From NCBI GenBank assembly GCA_037176845.1, contig JAYKXP010000003.1:1240001-1304000 (forward strand): a stretch of 64,000 bases of DNA, given 5' to 3'. The notes beneath the pieces are model-generated. The model had not been told where the DNA came from, made no database searches, and saw only the letters and a program-made list of their open reading frames with translations. Both the position numbers and the translations under genes were made by a program. Source of the stretch: Paramarasmius palmivorus. Its lineage: Eukaryota > Basidiomycota > Agaricomycetes > Agaricales > Marasmiaceae. Positions 1 to 11,002 of this stretch are shown piece after piece (position 1 is the first letter of the stretch; each line of letters opens with the position of its first letter).

Positions 1-879
1 TTGGCCATCACATCGACGAAGGCAAATGGCATATTCAAGGCATTGGACAGTTTGCCCCGGCTTCAGGCATTGTGCCTTGACAATGTCTCCTTCTCCAGCC
101 CTAGCGTTACGGTATCCTTCCTCGCGAGGGACTGTTTTCGCGAGATTCAAACCCTCAGCCTTCAAAAAGTTCGCAGTGTCCGCGCGTTTTGGGCACACCG
201 CGTACTAGCCGATTTCGCAGATCTAGTCCTGCAACCCTCGCCATTGAACGTCGAGATTTCAGACTGTGAACCAGAAGTCTATCAACTTTTTGTTAAAGCC
301 GGAATCTTCGACAAAACCAAGGCTTTGCGGTGTGTCGGGTGGCGAAGTTCCTCATGGAAGGATTGTATTCAGGATTCCGTTTCTAGTGTTTCTTATCGCT
401 CACCTTACGAGGGCGTTACGCACTTGCAGACTGAAGCCGAAATTAGTACGTCCTCCAACTTCTTCATGTTCTAAGGCTTATTTTACCCGTCAGATGAGAA
501 GGTTCACTGGGGGCAGTGGCACCCGGTCAACGTCGTGAATTTTCCCAATCTCATACAACACTCAGTCAGAGTTGGTCCCATTCTTGCTTGGGACTCAGAT
601 CCCTTTTTACTGGGCACAGAAGCTGCCCCTTCTCTGCGACGCATTCTCCTCGAACTATGTGTCTGCCTGGAACCGAAAAACTTCGCAAGGCTTGACACAC
701 TATTGGTTAAGATTCCTGGTGTAAGGAAGATCATTGTGCTCACTGGACTAGCCAAAGGTACCAGCGAACAGGTTCGCAAAAATCTTCCACATGCGGTTTG
801 GACGGGAAGGTTAGAGCTATATGACAGTTGGAGCGAGGTCCCGAAGGAGTTGTTGGATGTACCATTCTGTGATCTGTAG
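1..879 (+). CDS. F-box/LRR-like protein, 5' truncated by window edge
   Basis: The visible part codes for about 276 residues in two exons, 1-445 and 494-879, with a 48 bp GT-AG intron. The N-terminal end, where an F-box would lie, is outside the window. The protein has leucine-rich stretches (SLPRLQALCL, FREIQTLSLQKV) like the LRR-type halves of basidiomycete F-box proteins. It is clearly paralogous to the next gene: both share FLARDCFR, VTHLQTE and LIQHxVR blocks, and both have an intron at the same place after THLQTE. F-box proteins are substrate receptors of SCF ubiquitin ligases; that role is inferred from the neighbour. The C-terminus (RLELYDSWSEVPKELLDVPF) is intact here, which makes this gene the reference for the frameshift in the neighbour. 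Confidence 0.7.
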
Positions 880-1014
880 TACCATAACCCGAAGTGACTG
901 TTGGTTTGTACTTTCTTGATAGAGCTGCTTTAATCGCAACTTTTAACTTTTGACTCGATCGAACGCCAAAATTAAACTCCTTTTTCTCACGCTGCCTCTT
1001 TCTTCCTCACACTC

Positions 1015-2316
1015 ATGAAGATCGATATAGGAACTCATGCAGATGAACAGCTTTTCGAGAAACACATACCCTCGACTACAGCGAAAACACTCCCCACAGA
1101 GATAATCAGTCTTATTGTTGATCAGTTAGAGTCGAAAAGGGACATTCAAGCCTGCACTCTACTGTGTGGCACTTGGCGCTATCGCAGCCAAGAGGAGCTC
1201 TTTAGAGGTACGTATATCTTTATGCTTGTTCTTGTTATACCGATATCTGACAGATCTACAATGCTCAGATATTAGCAGGAGGGCTGCGAACTTCAATCTT
1301 CGATACTTTCCGAGTGGATTACTGCCCTTTGTCCGCCACCTTCGATTGGTGGACGCGTGGGACGGCTCCACCTACCACGGTAGACGGCAAAGAAGTGACA
1401 CCGACATTTCGAATCTGGTCCAATACTTGCCTATCTTCACACATCTCCAAAGTCTTACCTTTGACCGAATCGGCTTCAATGATGAAGTGGCCTATGGGTT
1501 ATCAGACGAACCCTTTGGACGCAGTGGCACAGAAGGATTATTCAAGTCACTGGACAAACTACCTCGATTGCAAACATTATCCTTACATAGGATATCTTTC
1601 TCTACTTCTCACTTGTTGCTTTCATTCCTTGCGAGAGATTGCTTTCGCAACATTCGAACTCTCAGTCTGCAACGCGTGGATACTATCGTTGGTAGTACCC
1701 TCCCACAAGCCGGCTTTGCAGATCTTTTACTGCAAGCTTCTCTCCACAATGTCGAAATTGTGGACCACTCGGTTTCCACGCTCCCGAGCCTCTTCTGGGC
1801 AGGTGTGCTTTCCAAAGTGAAAACTTTGCAGTGCCGCATCGTCGATGAAGAATATAGTTTTTGGACAGATTGTGTCGGATTTCGAGATCCCAAACGCGAT
1901 GCCCTTCCTTTCGAGTCTGTTACCCATCTACAGACAGAAGTTCACAGTAGGTGTAACTGTTCAACATTCGTCGTTTATTCTGACTGGTTACTCTATATTT
2001 CCCAGACTCATGCGTGATACCTCGCACGTGGCGTCTAGTGCCAACCGTCGCACGATTTCCTAGCCTCATACAACATAACGTTAGGATCCACCTGCCTAAA
2101 CCTCCGATATTACCTGCTCCAGAGGCTACGCCATCTCTCAAACGCATCGTCCTCGAAGTCTATGTATGTCTGGAGTACAAATACCTGATCGAGTTGGATA
2201 TGTTGCTGGTCAAGCTACCTCATGTTACCAAAATCTTCGTACTCTATGGACCAGCTCAGGGTACAAGAGAGTATCTAAGGGAGAAGCTTTGTCAAATAGC
2301 CCAGACTGGAGATTAG
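1015..2316 (+). CDS. F-box-like protein, tandem paralog with C-terminal frameshift
   Basis: Three exons are inferred, 1015-1207, 1254-1946 and 2006-2316, giving 398 residues. The N-terminus has an F-box-like segment, LPTEIISLIVDQLESKRDIQ, followed by LC..W (about residues 26-55). The rest is leucine-rich and matches the upstream paralog block by block. The annotated stop at 2314-2316 cuts the protein short. Beyond it, in another frame, lies WRLEFYDSHQVPDEFLGVSF, which aligns to the intact end of the upstream gene. A single missing A in the GGAGA at 2309-2313 would explain this. Probable role: SCF substrate adaptor, target unknown. Either a recent natural truncation or a sequencing error. Confidence 0.7.
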
Positions 2317-2501
2317 AGTTTTACGATAGTCACCAAGTCCCGGATGAATTTCTAGGTGTATCTTTTCCTAGCATGAAGTCAAGTATTTAGCGTTACTTTC
2401 CTGTTTTTATGCAGTATAGTTGGTCTTTTGTATGTCCACTAGCCAGAATCTTTCTGTGTCATCGTAAAGTAGTTTGATCAAATTCAACTTGATTCTTTTT
2501 T

Positions 2502-3900
2502 TTACAACTGATTAGTATCAAAATCACTTCCTCTTTGTCTCCCACTCGTGTACTGCTTCAAACTAGGCTGGAACGGTCTTGGTGGTGGGAAGTCGCTCAC
2601 AGGGAATGTATGTGATCCGGCATTAGGTGGTGGAGAGGGTACTATAAGAATATCATTCAATAAATCAAGAATTCTTGCGCGTAATAACAATGAACACTTA
2701 CTCTTGCGTCTCGGAGCAGGCGGCGTACTGCTACCATTCACAAAGGCAGAGACAGGCCTTCTCGGAGGCGGCAGCATGGGACTTGATGAAGTCGTGCCAC
2801 GCTCCGAGAGAGTCGAAGTCGTTGCCGGAGGCGCTGGGGGTCCAATTTCCGAAAGAGCACGTACTCTTGGAGGCGGTGCTGGAGCACCACCAATTGGTGG
2901 TTTCCGAGCAGGCGGAGGAGGTGCTGCTTTCGCAGGAGACGATGGTGCTGAGCCTCCGGGTCTTGGAGGTGGTGGGGGCGGCGCAGCACGACCTGGGATA
3001 GCAGGTGGTACTCTATTTGGGGTATTACGTGGTGGTATCGCTGGTACGGGTCGTGAAGCGGGGGTCGGTGGAGATGCTGTACGTGGAGGAGGTACGGGTC
3101 GTGATGGAAGTGCTGGGGCACTTGGAGGAGGCGGCGTTTCACGTACAGGAGGTGTAGCACGCGCAGGAGCTGGTGGTGGTGTCGCGCGTGCAGGAGCTGG
3201 TGGCGGCGTTGCACGCGCAGGTGCTGGAGGTGGTGTTGCACGAGCTGGCGCTGGTGGTGGTTTACGCGCAGGTAGGCTAGGTGCACCATTTCCGTTCGGA
3301 GGCTGAGGTACGGTACGTGAAGGTAAAGCAGGGGCTGGACGAGCAGGTGCTGAGGGAGCTGGTCTGGGTGGAGGAGGTACTGCACGATTAGGTACAGAAG
3401 TTGGAGTAGGCGAAGGAGTAGGAACTGGTCTTGCTGGAGGTGGCACCGGTCTACTAGGTGCAGCTGGTGCAGATGGCGGGGGTACTGGCCTTCCTGGAGG
3501 TAAACTTGGCGCACGCGGAGGAGCAGCACTAGGAGCATCACGTTTAGGCACAGAAGGTGGCTTTCCCAGTGCAGGTGCTTTTGCTACATAAACATTATTA
3601 GTACATTTAACAGAATCTCACTACAAACTTCTTTACCTGGACTGGATCCTGCAGGCTTGAGTTTTGGCATTCCGCCAGCGAACAGACCACCAACTGTGGT
3701 GGACCCGCACCTCCAGCCATGGCCGCTGCAAGTCCACCACCGCCAGCACCTCCTCCACCTCCTCCGCCCATAGAAATTCCACCACCCGAGCCACCGCCCT
3801 TTGGTTTATTATCTAATTGAGGAGCACTTCTGTCATTTGTCTCTGCTTTCTTGAGCCTCTTTCCTGCTTGGATCTGAGCTAAAAGCTCGCTCGACGCCAT
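2502..3900 (-). CDS. VRP1: Verprolin / WASP-interacting protein (WIP) homolog
   Basis: This is a proline-rich actin regulator that binds actin monomers and the Arp2/3 activator WASP/Las17 at endocytic patches. Four exons fit: 3900-3750, 3693-3637, 3583-2702 and 2641-2502, giving 409 residues. The N-terminus holds a WH2 actin-binding motif (LLAQIQAGKRLKKAETND, about residues 5-22), then a glycine-rich linker and GGLFAGGMPKLKP, a block typical of verprolins. The middle is a long low-complexity proline/alanine region. The C-terminus carries the WASP-binding signature FPVSDFPPPRPFQP. The first intron (3694-3749, 56 bp) lies in glycine-rich coding sequence and is inferred because it restores the GGLFAGG frame. 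Convergent with the F-box gene. Confidence 0.88.
3060..3270 (-). repeat. Proline/alanine-coding minisatellite in VRP1
   Basis: Four near-identical 24 bp units at about 3160-3265 encode the octapeptide APARATPP in the proline-rich core of VRP1. Flanking sequence is a more degenerate version. Such in-frame repeats change copy number easily and would alter linker length. Confidence 0.75.
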
Positions 3901-4561
3901 GGGAAATTTAGGGAGATGGTGGTAGGATCAGAGTGGAATAGCTCTGCGCTTTTCAGCTCAAGCTCTTGTCTCCGTCATAGCTATCTCACAACAAAGATAA
4001 ACATAGAATCGGCAGTGTATACGCAGCAGTACGCAGCTACCACTTGGCTTCCACCATCATGTCGTGTATTTCTGTCATCTGCTCTCACTCGTTGCATACG
4101 ATCTCAAGATACTGTCGACCATATGCGTGCAAATTCGCATTAACTTGCCAGTGACCTTGGCAGTGCACTCTCCATCAAAAAATCACCAGCGTCATTTCAT
4201 CTGACTTTCTACCTTTTGGTCATCTCAATGGCTCGAACATCATCAGAAGGCCGCCCACACTGCACCGCAAGCTACTTACAACTACTTACTCATCAGACTC
4301 GGGCTGGAATCAATTTGATTGCCACAAGGATCACCGCCACGCGATGAGGGAGACGTGGTCCCAACGAGACCGTTCCAGCCGAGTATTTGACGAGTAGAAG
4401 AGGGAAAAGAAGACATATTGGACAGAATAGAATTGTACCTGTAGAGAAGCTGTCGACCATATTGACATTAAACATTGAATTCGCTGGCAGCCCGAAGTTG
4501 AAGCGATTTCGGTCAACTCGCCTGGGCATCATGGGCGCTTAGATGGGACACGTACTATTGA

Positions 4562-4568
4562 CACGTCA
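4562..4568 (-). promoter_or_regulatory. Candidate unfolded-protein-response element
   Basis: CACGTCA on the plus strand reads TGACGTG on the minus strand, the core bound by XBP1/Hac1-type bZIP factors in UPR target promoters. It lies 78 bp before the PDI start, and PDI is a classic UPR target. The motif is short, so chance is possible. Confidence 0.45.
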
Positions 4569-4594
4569 GTTGATGACTGACCTGTCTAGACACG

Positions 4595-4600
4595 TATAAA
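4595..4600 (+). promoter_or_regulatory. TATA box of the PDI gene
   Basis: TATAAA sits 46 bp upstream of the chosen ATG, within CACGTATAAAAAAG. Transcription would then start shortly before 4646, which argues against the in-frame upstream start at 4610. Confidence 0.5.
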
Positions 4601-4645
4601 AAAGAGAAATTGCCAAATCTCATTTCTTCTTCATACTCATCCATC

Positions 4646-6454
4646 ATGCGCTGTCTTTCATTGTCAGCGCTCGCTCTCGCCCTGTCGTCTGTCGTTTTCG
4701 CAGACTCTACAGAGGCTGCCTCAGATGTTCTTAGTCTGACAGTAACAGACTTTGAGGCAAAGGTCAACCCAGAGTCTCTCATTCTCGTAGAGTTCTTTGC
4801 CCCTTGGTACGTATCGTACTTGAAATCTTGCTTGATAATATTCTGATAGCTATCCTTTAACAGGTGTGGTCACTGCAAAGCATTGGCACCACACTACGAG
4901 GAAGCCGCGACGGCTCTCAAGGAAAAGGACATCAAGTTGGCCAAGGTGGACTGTGTCGACCAACCAGATCTCTGCCAGGCATGGGGTGTCCAGGGATACC
5001 CGTGAGTCACGGTTCAATTAGCATCGTTGAGACGAATACTAACGTGTCTCTAGTACCCTCAAGGTGTTCAGAAATGGCACACCTACCGACTATACAGGAC
5101 CACGAAAAGCAGATGGCATCATTAGCTACATGGTTAAGTGAGTCTATTTCGCTTCCGCGAGATTGTTCGGTTTCTGAACAAATCCTTTTCCAGACAATCC
5201 CTTCCCGCCGTTTCAGAAGTCAAGTCCGATAACATTGAAGAGTTCAAAAAGGCCGACAAGGTCGTCGCTGTCGCTTACCTTTCCTCCACCGATGAAGCCC
5301 CTGCCCCTGCATTCAGCGCTACCGCTGAGAAGCACCGTGACGACTACCTCTTTGGTGTCAGCACCGACAAGGACGTTATTGCCGCTGAAGGTGTCACCCC
5401 TCCTGCTATCGTTGTCTACCGTTCCTTCGACGCCCCCAAGACCGAGTACCCTTACCCCATCGCCGATGCTCAGGTTTCTGACATTGAGGAATGGATCAAG
5501 GACTTGGCCATCCCCATCATTGACGAGGTTAACAGCGAGAACTATGGTGTCTACGCTCAGAGCCTCAAGCCCCTTGCCTACCTCTTCATCGACCCCACTG
5601 AGAAGGACAAGGATGCTCACATCGCTACTCTTAAGCCTGTCGCCGAGGAGTACAAGTCCAAGATGAACTTTGTCTGGATTGATGCCATCAAATTCGGTGA
5701 TCACGCAAAGGCTTTGAACCTCCACGAAGCCAAGTGGCCCGCATTTGTCGTTCAGGACCTCGAGAAGCAGCTCAAGTACCCCTTCGACCAGAGCAAGGAT
5801 GTGACCACCGAGGGCACTCGTGCCTGGGTCAAGTCTTACCTCGCTGGCGAGCTTCAACCTGAGCTCAAGAGTGAGCCTATTCCCGAGAAGCAGGACGAGC
5901 CTGTCTTTGTCCTCGTTGGCAAGCAGTTCGAGGAAGTCGTCTTTGACGACAAGAAGGATGTCTTTGTTGAATTCTACGCTACATGGTATGCGCCCCTTTA
6001 TTTTGTGCTGTGACACTTGATTCTAATTTCACCTCAAGGTGTGGACACTGCAAGCGTCTCAAGCCCACCTGGGACCAACTCGGTGAGCGTTACGCTGACC
6101 TCAAGGACAAGATTACCATGTGAGTTTTCAAATTGACCGATTCGCCGTAACCGTGCTAATTTGTGCCTTCTCTTCAGTGCCAAGATGGAGGCTACTGAGA
6201 ACGACCTTCCCACATCTGTTCCCTTCAGAATCGCCGGCTTCCCGACTATCAAGTTCAAGAAGGCCGGAACCAAGGAATTCATTGACTACGAGGGCGATAG
6301 GACACTTGAGAGCCTCATCGCTTTCGTTGAGGAACACGCAGCGAACAACCTCGAGGTTCCTCCACCTCCACCTGTTAAGGAGGAAGGAGCTCAGGCACCT
6401 TTGGGAGGTGCTACCGAGGGCGAGAAAAAGGAGGACGTTCACGACGAGCTTTAA
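4646..6454 (+). CDS. PDI1: Protein disulfide isomerase, ER lumen
   Basis: The enzyme forms and rearranges disulfide bonds in the ER. Six exons (introns 4807-4863, 5002-5053, 5138-5193, 5986-6038, 6120-6177) give 510 residues, the usual PDI length. The order is signal peptide ([19 protein letters not shown]), thioredoxin domain a with CGHC at residues 55-58, two non-catalytic b domains, domain a' with CGHC at 393-396, an acidic proline-rich tail and the ER retrieval signal HDEL at the end. The ATG at 4646 is chosen because it places the signal peptide at the very N-terminus; an in-frame start at 4610 would add 12 polar residues. Both active sites are split by introns at the identical codon position. 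Confidence 0.96.
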
Positions 6455-6657
6455 ACTCTATATCCAGAGTTTGTATAGTACATAGTAGCATTATGGATAA
6501 TCTAAAACTTCACGAGATTCATGAACTCTGACCGCGCATGAGACCTGTGAGTTTGAACGGCGAAAGCTGATGGTAGATAAAGCAAGTATACAGACGACAT
6601 ACACCGACACTAGGTATAGATACACGTGTAGGACAGAACAGAAAGCTGAAGGCTGTC

Positions 6658-9600
6658 TCAGGATTTTGCTGATGGTTCCTTCTTGGAGCGATAATAGTCC
6701 GAGAAGTTGAGACGCACGCCGAGGAACCTACAGTCAAGGTCCGAATGGATCTGTAGGTGTTGAGTTAGAGCTTGCACCCTTTCAGTGAATTGCGCCCCAT
6801 AATCCTTGATGGGATGCATATGCCGAGGAAGCGCTTCTTCCAACGGTTCTTCTTCGTCTAGCGGAGCACCGGAGTATATTCCCTGTGTTATGTTAGCACT
6901 AGAAAGTCCAGAGTGTGGTGCTCACTCACCCGTTCCTCATCGTGTTGACGGTCTCGTCGGGCTGACTCGGACAGGCAGTAGTTATAAAAGTTATCCTAGG
7001 CGGGCATGGTTAGCTTGCGCTTCCTTCTTCTGAACAACACTTACTACTGCCTCCCTAAACTGAAGTATTGACGAGAATAAATCTCTGACTTGGTTGAGTA
7101 CATTCTCCTATCGGCCTCGGCATAAGCTTCACTGTAACACAAAATTCACGGATCAAAAGTACCTCTTTCCCAGCCTTTGAACTCAACAACAGAATCTTCT
7201 TAACCAATCGGCCCAGGTAGTTCCTATGAGCGTCTATCATCGCATCCATGTCTCCTTCTCGCTTGTTCAGAAATTCGACAAGTATCGTCCACGAACACTC
7301 AATGACCTCCGAATGACAATACGCCTGGAGCTGTCGTATGAAATGTATCATTTCGGCCATGTGCCCCCGGATTTGATGCCACGAAGGTTCGAGTTCTACG
7401 CATAGTTAGAACGAGGCCATCCAGAATATAAGCATCTCAACACACCTGGTATCCGTAAGAACGTTCTTGCACCACCAGCTACCCTCATCCAACAATGGCT
7501 CAGGGTGCCCTCAATACGCTTCATCTGCCACAGATGATTGAAAAGCTTGAGATACTGAACCATCGAATCCGGGTCAATAACAGTATCTATCGGAGGATCG
7601 ACTTTGTATTCCAATGTGAACACGTCCCATCCTATTTCTCCGTGCGAATACTCCAACATACGAGCGTCCAAACGGCGAAGGACATCGGGTGGATCGTTCT
7701 GAGCATTTGAGGAACGAATTGCTGTCTCAAGAGTGGCAGTAAGATTGTGTCGGAAGAGAACGTTTGCGGGACGGGATAAGCTGGGCCCAAGCGCTGACAT
7801 GAGTTGGTCAGCAAAGTCTCCGTGGCCCAAGAGGAGGTAGTGTTTTAGCGCGAGGAGATGGTCGAGTAACTTGAATTTTTCGATGAAGACATCGAATAGG
7901 CGTTGGCTTGCGAGTGAATACGCAGCGTCGATTGAGCGTTCCAGGCCACCGATATCGCTGTATTTCAGAGCTGAAGATCGTTAGTGTGACTTATCACAGA
8001 GGATAAGTATACTCACAACCACCCGTGTTACTCATCTTCTCTCGCGTAGCGACCCAATCGCTATCGTGACAGCTATATCGGATGAAGTTCAGACTCTTGC
8101 CTGTTGAGAATATCTAGTCAAGGATGAGTGGTGGGTACTTTGGCGAGGGCGATACTGCGTTCACCTTCTTTCCAAACGTTTCGCCTACGAACATGGGCAA
8201 CATCTCCTTCCGGAACCGATACTTCTCTTCCCATAGTTTGAGACCGCGCTCTCGATCTCCATGGTCGTCGTTATCGATTTTGAGTCCATCGTCATCCGAA
8301 AGGTGATTGATACCACCTGCGAGAGACGAAGGGTGCATGTATTGGACATGGGCAAGGGATGTGTCTACTGCAACGAAGAACTCGGAGAAAGGATCGTATA
8401 GTTCTCCAGAGAATAGCCACTTGTGTAGTGTCGAGAAAAATGGCTTAGAAACCTGAGTATATCGCGTTAGGGCAGATGGTACTCTTCATTGAGTGATGAC
8501 ACACCTCTTCAAGTAGTTGATCGGTGAATGTACGGATGAAAGGGTCACCATTGTCGGTGTAGCTGTGGATGAGATTGACGAGCGCTCCGCCGTGTGATTC
8601 TGTGGCGACGAAAGTGAGCGCAAAACCAAGCTCGACAGACAGTTGGCGTACCTTTAGCACCCTCTACGCACACGCTCATCATCCTCATCCGTAACCTCCA
8701 TTCATTGATCCATACATCCAACCTCCACAGAGTAAGACCACTTTCTTCTTCTCCATTGGTATGTTCGTCAGAGGATGCCGTTGGCATTTGTGATTCCAGA
8801 ACAGCGATAAGCCGATAATACTCTGTGAGCTTTGTCTGTAGGTGATGGCACAAACTCTGTTCAATCATTCCGACCCCAGTCGCCCTTTCACGTTCCTGTA
8901 CAAAGGCATCTACTCGAGTGTACAGATACCCGACCTCTGACAGACGATGTATGAGAACCTTGGTTGGCGTTGAGATGTAGTATCGCTTGAATAAAAGCTT
9001 AGTGAAAAGTCATGATATCAAGAACCACTGCAATGACTCACTCCATTCTCGACAAACTCTAAGGTATGTTGACTGTCTGAATCCCGTTGTGACGACAAGT
9101 GAACATATTTGCCTGATATACCTTGAAGAAGATACAAGGTGTCCCGTAGTAATAGATGTTCAGGGAGTTGGGTAGCGGCTTGAAAGACATCAAGTTAGCT
9201 CGTAAAACGATATGTTGATAGGAGGATAAGGGTTGCCTGATTGTTGCCTGTACTCTCTCAACCTTTCCGCTTTAGATTTCCCGGTATGATGTGGTAATGC
9301 TGAGCGTGGTTGTGATATTGGAGAAGGATTTGAGGTGCTCTTTCTTGACGGTGGAGGTGGCACTAATGATGGCAGAAAGGGTTGTGTCGTTGGGGCATTT
9401 TGACGAGACGAGGCGAGTGATTGAAGGAATTGAACACATGCATGTTTCCGAGATAATACTGGCTAAGAAATGTGATTAGACTGCCTGAATCTGAAAAGAT
9501 CGTGACATACCTGGTCCAGGAGCCTCGACAGCAAGTTGGTAAAACGAAGGGACGCTGATTCGGATGATGTGGTCTGCAACACTGTTCTGTCGGTGAATGG

Positions 9601-9868
9601 GGTGCCGATGACTGTTCAATAAGAATAAAAACCCATACATTGACGTTTTATCAAGTCCGCTAGATGACCTATATCAGGTTCGTGCCGCTGGCCAATGCGA
9701 CTGGATACCTATTAGCGTTAAGTTCCAAGCTAGCAACAATTGGACAGCTTGCCTCTGGAGAATGTCTTGACAGATTATGACAAGTTCATTGCGAAGAGAG
9801 CTATCAGTTCTTGATGCCGGTACAAGAGAATATACTATAGACTCGAGCGAAGATAGTGTAGCAGACAT
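6658..9868 (-). CDS. Gamma-tubulin complex component 3 (Spc98/GCP3 family)
   Basis: This subunit of the gamma-tubulin small complex nucleates microtubules at the spindle pole body. Many short introns split the gene. Family blocks appear in order: GGALVNLIHSYTDNGDPFIRTFTDQLL (Grip1 region, near 8570), the EKYRFRKEMLPMFV segment (near 8200), GKSLNFIRYSCHDSDWV (near 8080), the Grip2 gamma-tubulin-binding region MVQYLKLFNHLWQMKRIE (near 7530), EMIHFIRQLQAYCHSEVIECSW (near 7320), and the C-terminal LDCRFLGVRLNFSDYY. The start at 9868 is the first ATG of an open exon beginning MSATLSSLESIVYSLV. Exon borders in the N-terminal half are uncertain. It is convergent with PDI. Confidence 0.85.
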
Positions 9869-10034
9869 CAAACAAACCTAGACGCGTCGCGTTTCGCAGG
9901 AGTGTTATGGTCGTCACATGACGAGCAATCTTTCGCTAACTTTGCGGTATACGATAAAGTTCCCGTCCACTTGAAAACTCGTAAAAATGATCCTACATAA
10001 TCAACACGCAAAGTATAGTTACACAATCTGTATT

Positions 10035-10818
10035 CTACAGCTTGATCTCCTTCAAACCATCCTTCCAGAAGGTAAAGTATGCTATCGAAGGCGTCAGCAC
10101 CAAGGATGAACGATATTAGAAAGGCAACTTACGAGTAATACCATCCTCCCTGTAGTTGAGAAGAGCAACCATTCCGTCGGGGTTCATGCTCTCGCCAGTG
10201 TACTATCAAAAGAATCGGTTATCAGCTCTTGAGATCCGCTTGAGATCCGACGATGTATCTCACGAATTCAAAGTCCTTGAAGTTGGCGACGACCTTTTTG
10301 GCATATGCCTGTGCACCTTTTTCGAATGCCTCAACACGATCTGGGGCCTTCTCAGCGAGATGGGCCTTGACAGCCTTCATGTAGCCCTGGTACAAACAGT
10401 TGAACAACGAGTTGACATGAGAACAGACCGCTCGGCGTACCTTCAAATAAGTGAGGAAAGACTTCTTATCGAATGAAGTTGATTGGAGACGGAAAGAAAA
10501 GACGACGTTGTTGACTTGAGTAGCACCGTCCTCAAGAGCTTCATCCTGCTCCTCAGCGGAAGGGTTGGCACCTAAACTAGATCATGAGCACATGCGACAG
10601 TATCAAGCTCAAACAATAGCCTACCGATATCAATATCTGCGCCAGGCTTGACAGTGATTAAGGAGCAATCTACCTCGTAGACGATGTCGTCGACGAGTTT
10701 TCTGTGAAAACCCAAACTCGGTGAATCGAGTAACTATCTAAGCGAAATGAGATACTTACATAGGGAAGGCGTCAGAGAACATCTCGTCGCCAGAGACAAC
10801 ATCGGAGTAGAGAAGCAT
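10035..10818 (-). CDS. TMA19: Translationally controlled tumor protein homolog
   Basis: TCTP is a small, abundant, conserved protein linked to ribosomes, growth and microtubules. Exons join to MLLYSDVVSGDEMFSDAFP, KLVDDIVYEVDCSLITVK, then ANPSAEEQDEALEDG, GYMKAVKAHLAE and the C-terminal YTGESMNPDGMVALLNYRED..FWKDGLKEIKL. The total is close to 168 residues, the normal family length, with both TCTP signature regions present. The ATG at 10818 gives the canonical M-L-x-Y start. The gene is divergent from UTP15 with only 184 bp between the two starts. Confidence 0.95.
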
Positions 10819-11002
10819 CTTTTTGAATGGTTACAGGCGAAAAGAAAAGAAAAAGTGAGAGAAAGATGGAGGTGAGAGGTGAAGGCAGGGAGGAGGAAAA
10901 AAATCAATCGATCAGGCTGGTGTCACATCAGTCACACGTTCCATCTATCTATCTATCCCTTCCGACGCACATGGCTTGGCAAAAACTTTCCAGCGTCCCA
11001 TC
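10819..11002. promoter_or_regulatory. Short bidirectional promoter, TCTP/UTP15
   Basis: This 184 bp gap separates two divergent start codons. It contains a purine-rich stretch on the TCTP side and a short TCTA microsatellite (about 10943-10960). It pairs two genes tied to ribosome production or translation, so co-regulation is plausible but unproven. Confidence 0.5.

Larger units (their letters stand above)
3901..4645. other. Intergenic region between VRP1 and PDI
   Basis: This is a 745 bp divergent promoter region. Short open frames on both strands look like chance. The only sites I can name are the UPR-like element and TATA box near the PDI end. Confidence 0.6.

Noticed and set aside
3160..3265. 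CRISPR-like short repeats
   Set aside because: The repeats are contiguous, in frame and inside a coding exon of a eukaryotic gene, with no unique spacers.
2548..3306. Long plus-strand glycine-rich open frame (252 residues)
   Set aside because: It is the antisense shadow of the proline-rich VRP1 exon; GC-rich low-complexity sequence keeps several frames open.
5213..6016. Long minus-strand open frame of 267 residues
   Set aside because: It lies opposite the PDI coding exon, which matches a known family through all domains.
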